From Fragilariopsis cylindrus CCMP1102 (taxonomy: Eukaryota > Bacillariophyta > Bacillariophyceae > Bacillariales > Bacillariaceae), in NCBI GenBank assembly GCA_900095095.1, contig FMBT01000457.1, positions 1-64,000 of the forward strand: 64,000 nucleotides of DNA, read 5' to 3'. Shown piece after piece: positions 10,397-19,888 of the stretch. Numbering within the stretch: position 1 is the stretch's first letter; every line of letters starts with the position of its first letter. The translations under genes were made by a program, and so were the position numbers. Below the pieces are notes generated by a model. That model was given only the letters and a program-made list of their open reading frames with translations, made no database searches and was not told the DNA's origin.

Positions 10397-11269
10397 TTAT
10401 GAGTCTTCAAAGATCCATTTATGTTCCTCACGTGCTTGTGCTTCCTCTTCAGGTGATAATTCTGGTAGACGTAAAATTTCACGAATCTCCATCAGCAGAT
10501 TTGCCTGTTAATTGAAATGTAACCTTTAAGCAACATAAATCTAATAATTCTTTAATTCCCATAAAGTTAGCAGACGTCAATAAATCAAATAACATGTCAT
10601 TGCCACCTAAATTTTCATCGGAAATAAAATGTTGGTACCATTCTTGATCCATAACCTGGGGTGTGTAGTTACCAAGAGATTTAGAGAAAAGCCGGACGGA
10701 GGGAGAGAGAGTGGTGGAGAGTACGAATGAGGAAAGGAACAGTCGTGAGGTATTTAATTGTGGTTGTTGCTAAGATAATAAAAACAAGATAAAACCGGAA
10801 CGCGTTAAAAGTATCGTATCGATACAGTACAATACGGTACGGTACAATACAAAACGATACGATCGACGGTACGGTTCGGCGAGCGCACAAACAAACCAGC
10901 AAAAAAAAGACTTACCTCATTGAAGGAGGAACCACCTAATGGTGTTGGAATTGCTTTCATTTTATCTGTATGATGATGATTCATAAAATCAACAACTTTT
11001 GCCAGACATGGACCTTTGACACGAGAAATATTAATTTCTAATGGTGGTTTATTCCTAGCATTATCATCATCATCATCGTCATCATCATCATCATCTTCTA
11101 CATCACCAGCAGCATCCACAACTAAAACACTTAAACCAGCAGCTGCTAATGAAATTTCAAATACTTGAGATTCACCAGTACTGTCATCTTCTGCTGATAT
11201 AAGTTTAATCATTATATCATTATTTTCTGCTACAGCGTTTGAATTTGCGTTTGCGTCGTCGGTATCCAT
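10397..11269 (-). CDS. SKP1: SKP1-like SCF ubiquitin-ligase adaptor, with apparent +1 frameshift
   Basis: SKP1 links F-box proteins to cullin-1 in SCF ubiquitin ligases. Exon 1 (11269-10916) encodes a BTB/POZ-like start (IKLISAEDDSTGESQVFEIS) with an acidic Asp run replacing the usual loop, then ISRVKGPCLAKVVDFMNHH. The intron has a GTAAGT donor. Exon 2 (from 10655) encodes VMDQEWYQHFI, LFDLLTSANFMGIKELLDL and then the C-terminal helices that bind the F-box (REILRLPELSPEEEAQAREE, HKWIFEDS, stop at 10397). These two parts are one base out of register. In frame, the protein stops at TGA 10481-10479 after GKSADGDS. Removing one G at 10489/10490 gives GKSADEIREIL, matching the family GKTPEEIRKTF. 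Either an assembly insertion, a broken allele or a +1 recoding event explains this. Full length would be about 204 aa. Confidence 0.85.
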
Positions 11270-11283
11270 CTTGATATATTTCT

Positions 11284-11331
11284 ATTTTGTTTTTGTTTTG
11301 TTTTGTTTTGTTTTGTTTTGTTTTGTTTTGC
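11284..11331. repeat. TTTTG pentamer repeat in the SKP1 5' region
   Basis: About nine TTTTG units lie 15 bases upstream of the SKP1 start codon, so they are probably in its 5' UTR or promoter. Confidence 0.9.
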
Positions 11332-11821
11332 TTGGTGTTGATTTAAAATTATTGAATTCAATCGACGAGAAGATGTTCGGTTTGAATGTTTGAAAGTGTA
11401 ATGGAGTTGTTACGGTAACTTACCGGTAGCAGCAGTTTATTGATTTGGTAATTCTCCTCCTTTGACAATTTGAGACCAGTTTTCAGTGCGAAATAATTAA
11501 TAGCGTGGTCTGTGAAAAGTTAAAGGGCACGATTAAAATTGTGTCGCCACGATAGTACTGCAGTTGTATAGTTTCTCATCAGCATCCGATCTTATTGTAT
11601 ATATTTTTTATATTTTGATAATACTAGATGATGAACCACCTATCGTATTCAAGAAATATGATATATTCAGGAAAAAAACTGTATTGTTTTGAGAATTATG
11701 AACGGATAACATGCAGCAGGCCAATACTGCTTTGATTGCTGCTGCGCTGCGCTGGCTGACTGGGTAGACCTATTATCATTCCTCCTGTTGCTAGACACAA
11801 CAATATTATGTACGCGCACAT

Positions 11822-11831
<10 letters not shown>

Positions 11832-11890
<59 letters not shown>
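11832..11890. repeat. long CA microsatellite
   Basis: About 29 uninterrupted CA units, the longest dinucleotide repeat in the window. Confidence 0.95.
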
Positions 11891-11891
<1 letters not shown>

Positions 11892-13123
11892 CATATTACC
11901 ATCATTCCATTCAAACACTGTGTTGGATGAAACATCAATATGTTGGTGTGTGTAATTAGCTATCTATGGGACTATGCTAATTTAGTTAGTTATATTTATG
12001 CTTGTGTGGCAGATGGTGTTGATGTAGTTAAGGCTTTGGAAAATCTGTCTCTGCTATGTACTTTGTATAGGAGGGTAAGGCACGGGTAACTAGGGAATGA
12101 CTGACCAAGGACTGATCATAGGAGTAGATATATGTCACACACTAAGAAGAGCAACTAAGCTCACACTTCTACTCAAATTTCATAGTTACTTGAATCATCC
12201 TGCATCATGCTCATCAAGTATCATGCTCATCATGCTCAAGAGGAGGAAGGTTGGCTTGAATGCAGTTTTATGTATAATTTCTTTATCCTTCACCCCCCAC
12301 AAGAAATACTGCTTTGGTTTCATCATTATCTTGCCACTTACTTAAAATATGTCAAAATTATTACTGTTACTTTGACAAGTAGTATATGTACTCATCATCT
12401 TGCCAGCTGTATACAGTATATCACGCAAGTACACCAAACCGCCGCCAGTAGTTCATCACCAACCAATCTTTTTCTCTAGCCTCCTGAAAAAGGGGCAAAA
12501 AATGGTGTACCAATTTGTCTTGAACTGCCACAGCAAAGATGACATTGCAACTGCTACTGTGGTTGGGGTTAAGTTGAATTAAATTAAGTAAGTAGTTGAT
12601 CAACACTAGAGAACATAACCATCATAATGTGTCCAGATGAAGATAAGGCATTTTTGAAAGATCTATCTCTACTACACCTGTGTACTTTGGATTGAAAACT
12701 AACCCATGATGGACTGTTACAAACATTGATTTGTTTGCTTTTCACAATATGATGAGCAGTATTTATTCATATCTCTGTACTATCCATGAAACTAATTAGA
12801 AATAGGTGAAAGGGGATGACAAGAAAGGGGGAAATGAGACACAAACCATAATAATAAAAATATAATATATTACTATCGGTAATATTGAATATCAGTCTGA
12901 AGTTACGCGTTGAGTGAAAATGACGGCATAATAATGCCCCATCAATATAAATTTAAAATGACATGTCGAATTCGAATGAGAATAATGTGTACGAATCAAT
13001 CGCAATTCGCATTGTTTTAAAAAGAAGGAAAGACAAGAAAGTAACGGCACATTGTACAATACTTCTAACATAACAATTGTTATTCAATATATATATATAT
13101 ATATATATATATTAAATATTATC

Positions 13124-13729
13124 ATGTCAACGGCGAATAACAACAATGGTTACAATAACAAACGGAGTGCAAGTGATGGTGGCCACAACAATGCCGATGC
13201 CGATGGTGGCGAATCTGAAAAAGAATCGTTCGTTGATAAGATGAAACGTATCATTATTAATTTTGGACATAATACTAAATTATGTTGTTTTAAGGTATCA
13301 AAACAAACAGAAATATCAGTAAGTGATTTTAAGGTAGCACAAATAAAGAAAAAATTTGGTATCGATTATTTAACATTAATTGAAAATGATGCACCAGTGA
13401 CAGAATTAAAAAGTTGTTTAAAAACTGCCTTAAAAGATATTGCGGTATTCCAAGATAAAATTGATGACCATCTGGATCAGATTGATGGGAAAGAACAAGC
13501 AATTAATAGTGAGAAAATCGTAGCACCACCCACCAGAACCAAGAGTGTTACTAAAAAGATGGAAAAAAAAGAAGGAGACAACAACAACAATGAAATACAA
13601 GTACAATTACCTACCGCCACTATCGATGAGATTCATGATCATGATAGTAAGAATGGTACAGCAACCCCAGTCGATCAACAGCAACGAAAAAAGAAGAAAA
13701 AGAAGAAAAAAGTCAACACAACAGAATAG
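13124..13729 (+). CDS. hypothetical soluble protein, 201 aa
   Basis: The ATG at 13124 lies just after an AT repeat; upstream in-frame codons are repeat-derived and not credible as protein. The N-terminus is Asn/Gly/Asp-rich. Residues 40-125 form a compact, probably helical core (ESFVDKMKRIIINFG, SDFKVAQIKKKFGIDYLTLI, ELKSCLKTALKDIAVFQDKI). A disordered charged tail ends in a run of Lys, which may be a nuclear signal. There is no signal peptide or membrane span. I do not recognise the family; the clean core with typical local codon use suggests a real, probably lineage-restricted gene. Confidence 0.5.
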   Translation: MSTANNNNGYNNKRSASDGGHNNADADGGESEKESFVDKMKRIIINFGHNTKLCCFKVSKQTEISVSDFKVAQIKKKFGIDYLTLIENDAPVTELKSCLKTALKDIAVFQDKIDDHLDQIDGKEQAINSEKIVAPPTRTKSVTKKMEKKEGDNNNNEIQVQLPTATIDEIHDHDSKNGTATPVDQQQRKKKKKKKKVNTTE

Positions 13730-14126
13730 TATAGACCAGTAGATATGTGATCATCATTAAAGAGCAACAACCTACATGATAGACACGCACAAGAACGAAT
13801 TGAAAACAGAAATACACACGGTACATATAGCAGTAAAAAAAAATCGATGGTAATGGATACAATAATAAAATGCATCTAATTTATAAAGAAACGTTGGTAC
13901 GCAATTAATGAATTGTTATTTATAGATGTATGCACTTCCAAGTATAAATGAGTATCTACGTAGAAGCTAGTAGTATAGAATAGAATAGAATAGAATAGGA
14001 CAAGAAAACTTTGAAATAATCTTGAATACTGCGTCAAACTTTCATTACTTTTTAGATGTCTATTTTCCCCTCTTCTTCTTAATTATTTCAAACTGTCCAA
14101 TGTAAGTCCTCGAAAGCTTCACGTAA
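13730..14126. other. intergenic
   Basis: No supported feature apart from a short TAGAA repeat near 13976-13998. Confidence 0.5.
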
Positions 14127-15274
14127 CTAATCTTCGAAAGCTATCTGGTTATTTTCATCTCTTTTATCAAACGCCGGTACCGCAATTTTTTCTTTTAAAA
14201 CTTTGATGAACATATCTACCATATCCCAAGGATCATTCAGCAGAGAAGTACGACCACAACCCCATGCACCGAAGATGAGAATTCCTGGCATATTCTTCTT
14301 CTTCTCGGCAGCTTCTTCAGTCTCATCAACAATAATAGAACAATCGTTTTGGGGTAAACAATAACAACACGATCCACCCAGAATAACGTTTTCAATCGTT
14401 TGATACATTAGTTCTGGATATATAAAGTCACTCCTAACAGAAGGGTGCTACTGCTGCAACGAAATCAACTTCAAAAACTCTTTCTTTCTTTAGCACCAAG
14501 TATCTAGTTGATTTATCATCGCGCTGCATTATTGGCACATCCCGTGTTATCAAAAAACTGACGAGTATTCCTTTTTGTAATTCTATAGGAATATTATTCA
14601 TTTTCGGTGTACTGTAGACGGAAGGCCCTTCTTTCATTGCCCTTGACCACCATTCTTTTCTGAATTCCTCTTCGCAACATCAATCACCACAAGACGTTAT
14701 TGTCGCGCCAAATGGATATAACGTATGCTGTCCCTTAGATATCGATGGGTAATAAAGAGAAAATTTGCCGACACCTAGCACTCTCTACCGCTTGAGAACC
14801 ATTCGCAAAAGTCATCACCGTCATGGTTGTTCTCATTTCAGCAGCAGCAGCTTTCATCATAATCTTGTTTTGGGAGACCCTTCTTCGACGAAAAAAATAT
14901 TCGGTAGCTTCAGCCGAATGGAAATGAGAAAAGAAGATCTTCGGACAGATTCCATTGCTATCTATACATATATTGCTGGTGATACATGTATTATTATTAT
15001 TCAGTAAGGATTGAATCTATTCTACTAGTTTTCCTACTTCCTTTCTATTCGACGGAATTTCCTCTACTAGCACAGCACTTGTAGTATTCACACTCTTACT
15101 CACATCATCGTAGTAAAGCTTTCTAGTTTTCGGGATTGTCATCGGGCCGATGATCTCCTCGAGTTTGTTAGCATTTTCTTTATTGGCAACCGCTATATCT
15201 CGATCACCATGTCCATTTAAGAGTTCAACTGCGAACAACTCTCCTGCTCGTTGAGGAGATAGAGATGGACCCAT
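14127..15274 (-). pseudogene. decayed PARG-like gene (TIGR02452 / DUF2263 type)
   Basis: Three fragments lie in order on the minus strand with stops and frame changes between them. 15274-15017 starts MGPSLSPQRAGELFAVELLNG and resembles the N-terminal part of the microbial-type poly(ADP-ribose) glycohydrolase family. Around 14850-14750, a frame with VMTFANGSQAVESARCR looks like the family's FA-x-PGGG-x-QAQEE-x-CR catalytic segment with the glycine-rich loop deleted. 14637-14434 (SVYSTPKM, ILVSFLITRDVP) fits the following strand. 14408-14127 carries PGILIFGAWGCGRTSLLNDP, close to the family signature G-x-LVLGAWGCG-x-F-x-NDP. I found no set of introns restoring one frame with the PGGG loop, so I call it a pseudogene. 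Unusual splicing remains possible. Intact relatives cleave ADP-ribose links. Confidence 0.55.
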
Positions 15275-15315
15275 TTCTTCTTCTTTTTAAATAATAAATA
15301 ATTATCACTCTGATA

Positions 15316-15345
15316 TCTATCTATCTATATATGTATCTAGGACCA

Positions 15346-15383
<38 letters not shown>
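15316..15383. repeat. TATC tetranucleotide repeat
   Basis: TATC units in two blocks, about 15317-15328 and 15347-15383, interrupted by GTATCTAGGACCAA-like sequence. Confidence 0.9.
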
Positions 15384-15392
15384 GTATCGTCA

Positions 15393-15617
15393 TTATCCTC
15401 CGTCACCGTAATTATTGTATATATAGTAACAAAGCCAAAATGCCAAGACAAGAAATCCAATGATGATTAGAAGGACAATGCAGTCACAGCAATAATGTAG
15501 AAAACAGTGGAGTGAGTACTTTGGTCGACGATTAACATCGGAATCTTCACGAACTAACAAATGTTGTCCTCTCCCGTGATGGTATTTAAAACCTACTGGA
15601 TCTAATACGGACGACAT
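15393..15617 (-). CDS. small single-pass membrane protein, 74 aa
   Basis: A complete ATG-to-stop frame. Residues 1-40 are polar (VGFKYHHGRGQHLLVREDSD). They are followed by a strong Cys-containing hydrophobic segment (CFLHYCCDCIVLLIIIGFLVLAFWLCYYIY) and a very short tail, the layout of a tail-anchored or type II micro-membrane protein. No family is recognised. The coherent hydrophobic span makes it more likely real than other short frames. A TATC repeat sits just downstream. Confidence 0.4.
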   Translation of the reverse strand: MSSVLDPVGFKYHHGRGQHLLVREDSDVNRRPKYSLHCFLHYCCDCIVLLIIIGFLVLAFWLCYYIYNNYGDGG

Positions 15618-15980
15618 TGTTGTTTCCTCATATTATAAATGTAAGATGATTATCGTTCTTTATAATGTAATAGTTAATCTACTTCGTACTTATTATGCGG
15701 GAGAAGATTGCTTGATTGTTCCGTCAAATTGAAATTAGGATGATCTTCGCTTTACGCAATTTTTTTTTGATTGTTGCGTGCTTGATTTGGGACTAATTCT
15801 GTTCTTATGAATCTCTTCGTCATGCAAATACCATTAATTGAGATTAAAGAGCATCGAGCATTGAGCATTGAGCAACGAACATTCACATTCACATTGCCGA
15901 CACGAGAGATAGAAGAAAGAGAGAAAGAAAGAGAAAGAGAGAAGGCAATACTTACTAGATATTTTTAAATTCTTTAAAAG
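15618..15980. other. divergent promoter region upstream of EMC2
   Basis: Spacer between two divergently oriented genes. It holds short imperfect repeats (GAGCATT- and ACATTC-like, about 15850-15895) and a purine-rich GAGAAAGA stretch (15905-15945) just before the EMC2 start. Confidence 0.5.
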
Positions 15981-16976
15981 ATGATGGGACCCGGAGATGA
16001 TTTAGATTCGTTGAGTAAAAATAATGATCATTTAGGTGTATTGCGGTACATTCGTGCACATGAATTACGTGAATCGGAAAAGGTCATTCAACACGGTCAA
16101 GCCTTATTGGGAGAACAGGTGAAGAATAGTAAATTTGGACTTCGAGATGAAGCAGCACGATCGGCTGCATTAGAACAAATTTGTTTAGCAGCCATTGATA
16201 TCGATAATCATTTATTAGCAGAACGATGTTTAGAGGAATTAAAACAAACATCGACTGGTGGTGCTATTAGTGGTGGAGGAAAGAATAAAGATGGTAGTCT
16301 GGTAAAAGATTCGGATCGTTATCGTCGACTATTAGGCCGATGTCTGGAGGCTGCCAATGATTACGAGGGTGCATTACTGTTATATGAAAAAATGTTAAAA
16401 GAAAATCCATCGAATTTAATTGCATTACAACGTAAATATTGTATTTTAAGACAACAAAAGTCAGAAACTACTGGCGGCGTCACACCAATGAATGTTGTAT
16501 TGGAGGCATTGAATGAATATTTAGGACAACAATTATCCGATGTGAGTGGTTGGTATGAAATGTCACAATTACGCCTGTCATTAGCAGACTTTAAGGGTGC
16601 GGCATATGCATTAGAACAAGTTATATTAGGTAGTCCATTAGATGCTGATATTCATCGTGAACTGGGTGAAGTATATGCAACAATTGGTGGTGTCGAATAC
16701 AGTACATACGCTAGAAAACATATGGCACAGGCATTAGAATTAGATCCAACTAACATCCGTGCACAATTTGGATTACTTTGTGTTGCTAATCAATACTTGG
16801 ACGAATCGAAGTCATCATCTAAAAAGAATATTGATGAACATGAACGTTTAGTTGCAAAAGAACTTGTTAAATATGGAGCAGATTCTGTATCAAAATCCTA
16901 TAAAGGTAGTAAAGATCCTAAAATGATTGCTACCGTTAAAAGAGTCATCGATGATTATACTGAGAATCTTGAATAA
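15981..16976 (+). CDS. EMC2: ER membrane protein complex subunit 2 (EMC2/TTC35)
   Basis: EMC2 is the cytosolic TPR subunit of the ER membrane complex, which inserts tail-anchored and multipass proteins. The 331-aa single-exon frame starts at ATGATG; animal EMC2 is about 297 aa. TPR-like helices are clear: RYIRAHELRESEKVIQHGQAL, YRRLLGRCLEAANDYEGALLLYEKMLKENPSNLIALQRK, WYEMSQLRLSLADFKGAAYALEQVILGSPLDADIHRELGEVY and YARKHMAQALELDPTNIRAQFGLL. The order and the strong ALEQ-x4-P and ELDPTN-x-RA motifs fit EMC2 rather than a generic TPR protein. A Gly/Lys insert near residue 95 explains the extra length. No signal peptide, as expected. Confidence 0.88.
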   Translation: MMGPGDDLDSLSKNNDHLGVLRYIRAHELRESEKVIQHGQALLGEQVKNSKFGLRDEAARSAALEQICLAAIDIDNHLLAERCLEELKQTSTGGAISGGGKNKDGSLVKDSDRYRRLLGRCLEAANDYEGALLLYEKMLKENPSNLIALQRKYCILRQQKSETTGGVTPMNVVLEALNEYLGQQLSDVSGWYEMSQLRLSLADFKGAAYALEQVILGSPLDADIHRELGEVYATIGGVEYSTYARKHMAQALELDPTNIRAQFGLLCVANQYLDESKSSSKKNIDEHERLVAKELVKYGADSVSKSYKGSKDPKMIATVKRVIDDYTENLE

Positions 16977-17401
16977 AAGAAATAATTAAATCAATTTAAA
17001 AAATAATGGATATTGATATTTGGATACTAAATATTTTCCACGTGTATGGGCATGCTTTTGGTTGGTGACAACTACAGTAACGTTATGCAGAATTGAATAA
17101 TAGTAATAATGAATCTATTATCGTGTCCTATCTATTCCATTCTATTTTATACTACCTTAGTAGCTACTAGCTAGATACTAGCTAGATACTATATGCTTTT
17201 CTCCATGCTTTTACAATTATGGAGATTATTAAGGTCTGCAATCTTAACTTACATTGAAAACATATACATACAGTAAAATCAAATGCGTTCCGACGAGAGC
17301 CACAATCCCGCGGGTTCTGTACCGTACCGCATCGTACCGTCGACATTTCCTTAATTATTCGTCGTCTTTCATCTTACGATCAATCACAGCACACAATAGT
17401 T
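16977..17401. other. intergenic between convergent genes
   Basis: 3' spacer between EMC2 and the minus-strand pseudokinase. It contains duplicated AGCTAGATACT units (about 17170-17190) and a TACCG/CGTAC pentamer run (17320-17340). Confidence 0.5.
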
Positions 17402-18955
17402 TCAAATTATCGACTTTTTCTTCTTCTCCATCCATTGGGTCGGCGTAATAATGAGATCATCGTTAGTTACCCAGGGATGCTCCATTACTTCCTCTAAGGA
17501 CGATCGTTGTTTTGGATCTGCCCTTAACATTTTTCGTAGTAAGTCAAGTAAATCATTGCTTAATAAATTAGAATAATCCTGCCCCAATTGCTTGCCATAT
17601 CGTTCTACTTCGCCTCTGATATCCCCTTTGATACACAGTCTAGTAAAGATCTTGTCTCCAGCAATGGGTGCAAAAAATAAGGCGTTTGTACCCACCACCA
17701 TACTATACAACATCAATCCAGCCGCCCTAACCATAACTCTACTTCTACTACTACTTTTGTCGTCGGTAACACGTAGCGTCCAACCCAAACCAATGATATC
17801 GAAATGATCTCCATCCATAGCAATTGCGTCCAAAGATAGATTGCGATGACATAATCCAGTAGCTTTGAGTGTTTTCAAACCCTTTTTCGTTTTTTATTAT
17901 GTTGTTCGGTAGATGAATATCAAAAGAGAGAAAAAAAGAGGAAGGTGTTTCTTCAGTTGAGAGGCGGCGAGATAAATGAAAGAAAGGAAGTAAAAGTTGA
18001 AGTACTAACATTCGTCTTTTCTTTTCTTTTTCTTACGTACCTGTATAATTTGACGGAATATATACCTCGCAAGGGATTCATCTAAAGGTGAACCAATAGA
18101 TTGACAAAATTGGAGTAATGTACCGTCACGATAATATGGTAAAACAGCATATATTTTATTATTATCGTCGTCGGATGCTGTTGTTGTTGTTGCAATAAGT
18201 TCCGTTCCGACGACATGGGCATTTGTTTTTTGAGGGAAAATGGAACAAGAAGAAGAAGAAGAAGAGGAAGGTTGTTGTTGCGTTTGTTTAGCAATCAGTT
18301 GTAATGCACTTAGTTCATTTAAGGAAGAATTCACAACAACACCAGCATCATCAACTTCGTTATCATCATCATCTCGAGTATTATTGTCTTCTGGCATCAT
18401 TAGTTCATCGTCGTTTAAGATACTGCAGTGGAAAATATGAATCCGTAATAAAGTCAGTCGTCCCAATTCATCTGTATCCAATTCCCATCGAAGATTTTGA
18501 TTTTGATCATCACCTTTCTCATCATCATTATAATTATTATTCCTACTTCTCAGTCGTAATTTGTATCCCAATCTAACAATCGGATGATGTCCTAATTTAC
18601 GTAGTAACCAAAATGCTACTACGACAGGTGGTTGTGATGACGATGAGTTGACGGTGATTTCCATTATTTTTCCAGATGTGGTTTCTGTACGTTCGAGAGG
18701 AACCGGAATGGTCGGAGAAGTTGTAGTCGTGGTCGTATTCGTAGTTGTCCTTATTGATGGATAATATGTTGCGGCAGTAGCATTATCCCATCCTCGATGG
18801 TAAGTAGCAGTAGTAGTAGTAGTAGTAGTAGTAGAGCAATCAACATCGGCATTATCGTCATCACCGTTATCTGCGATCGTTGATACGTCAACAAAACCTG
18901 CCTTTAGTCGTGCTCTAAACATACGAGGTGGATCAAATGGGACGATAGTACTCAT
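17402..18955 (-). CDS. probable pseudokinase, two exons
   Basis: Exon 1 is 18955-18041 and exon 2 is 17881-17402; a GTACGT donor and AG acceptor join them in phase, giving about 464 aa. The C-lobe is recognisably protein-kinase-like: LARYIFRQIIQGLKTLKATG, then HRN at residues 317-319 where active kinases have HRD, IGLG at 335-338 where DFG is expected, and LLDLLRKMLRADPKQRSSLEEVMEHPWV (helices G-I and the conserved Arg). Loss of both catalytic Asp and the metal-binding Asp predicts no phosphotransfer. The N-lobe is hard to trace, with Thr/Ser- and Asp-rich inserts, and I see no clear Gly-rich loop or VAIK lysine. YAVLPYYRDGTLLQFCQSIG corresponds to the hinge region. A scaffold or allosteric role is inference. 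Confidence 0.75.
18803..18833. repeat. GTA trinucleotide repeat in coding sequence
   Basis: About ten GTA/TAC units within the pseudokinase first exon, translated as a Thr run. A polymorphic length is likely. Confidence 0.85.
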
Positions 18956-19888
18956 GACGAGTCTTTGTTTGTTTGTGATAGCACCTGCTGTTGGTGCTGA
19001 TTTTACTGTAGAAGAATACGATGGTTTGTAATTTTGCGATTATTGCAGCTTTCTTTTTATACTTTATGGTGACAAAGAAAGCGAAGAAAGATGGTGTCTC
19101 GACCACTGTATTGTTTTGATTTTTACTTTTGATACTGATGTAGATCTTGATGATGTCAAGCTGAGACAGAGTGATATGAATTTACCGTATCCTCGAAATG
19201 AAGATGAAGAATGAAGATACTACAGTATGTGAAGTAGGTAATGATTGAAACGATGAATGATAAGAGATTAAAAGTGTCGAAGATCAGCCGATATTACGCC
19301 GATACACTATTACGCGATTATGTCCAGATAACGGCATTCAACATCGATCACGTAAAAAGCTATAAAGAGGAGCTAGATCTGTACTTTCAATCCTATTTAC
19401 TTAATTTGTTGATCTCTGGGACAGACATAGCGCTAAGATCCAAATTCTAAAAGGAGGCCCAGGGATCATTGTCGCGCGTGACATGATGCGATGTGAAAGA
19501 AGGGAATTCTGAATAAAGCAGAGCGAAAGATCTCGAAATAAGGTTCACGTCCTCACATCATGGATTCTGAATAAAGCAGAGCGAAAGATCTCGAACTGTA
19601 AGGTTCACGTCCTCACATCACATGATTTCATCATTCATATTGTTCATGGCGGATTAACTGGTAGCGGATTGGCATTCACATTCCGATACATGCATGATAG
19701 GTGACAGCCACGACGACGAGAAAAAGAATTTCAAATTCATGCATAACATTAAATACACATAGAAATTCAATTATTCAAAACTACTACTACAGAGCGACAA
19801 TAATAAATCCTTCAAAATTTACGTCGTAAATATTTACAAAACAACGTTCCTATTATCTTGAAAAGAAGAACAAAAGTCTAATCTCACC
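18956..19888. other. intergenic with a tandem duplication
   Basis: This spacer separates the divergent pseudokinase and Hint genes. A 69-aa frame at 19241-19450 has no recognisable features. A roughly 58-bp unit is duplicated at 19505-19620. The Hint gene promoter must lie in the last few hundred bases. Confidence 0.5.
19505..19620. repeat. 58-bp tandem duplication
   Basis: Copy 1 (about 19505-19560) and copy 2 (about 19563-19620) share ATTCTGAATAAAGCAGAGCG, then AAAGATCTCGAA and AAGGTTCACGTCCTCACATCA. They differ only by a few bases at the start and middle. Confidence 0.92.

Larger units (their letters stand above)
11270..13123. other. intergenic spacer with CA and AT repeats
   Basis: No supported gene. 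It contains a long (CA)n at 11832-11890 and an (AT)n tract at about 13088-13112 just before the next start codon. Frames through the CA repeat are repetitive Cys-Val artefacts. Confidence 0.6.

Noticed and set aside
10505-10523. A 19-nt GT...AG stretch in SKP1 that would restore the reading frame if spliced
   Set aside because: It would remove the conserved GK-S/T region and is far shorter than other introns here; a single extra G explains the shift while keeping the motif.
11667-11918. Cys-Val-rich frames
   Set aside because: Translation of the CA microsatellite.
19241-19450. 69-aa ATG frame
   Set aside because: No domain, signal or homologous pattern, and it sits in a spacer with duplications.
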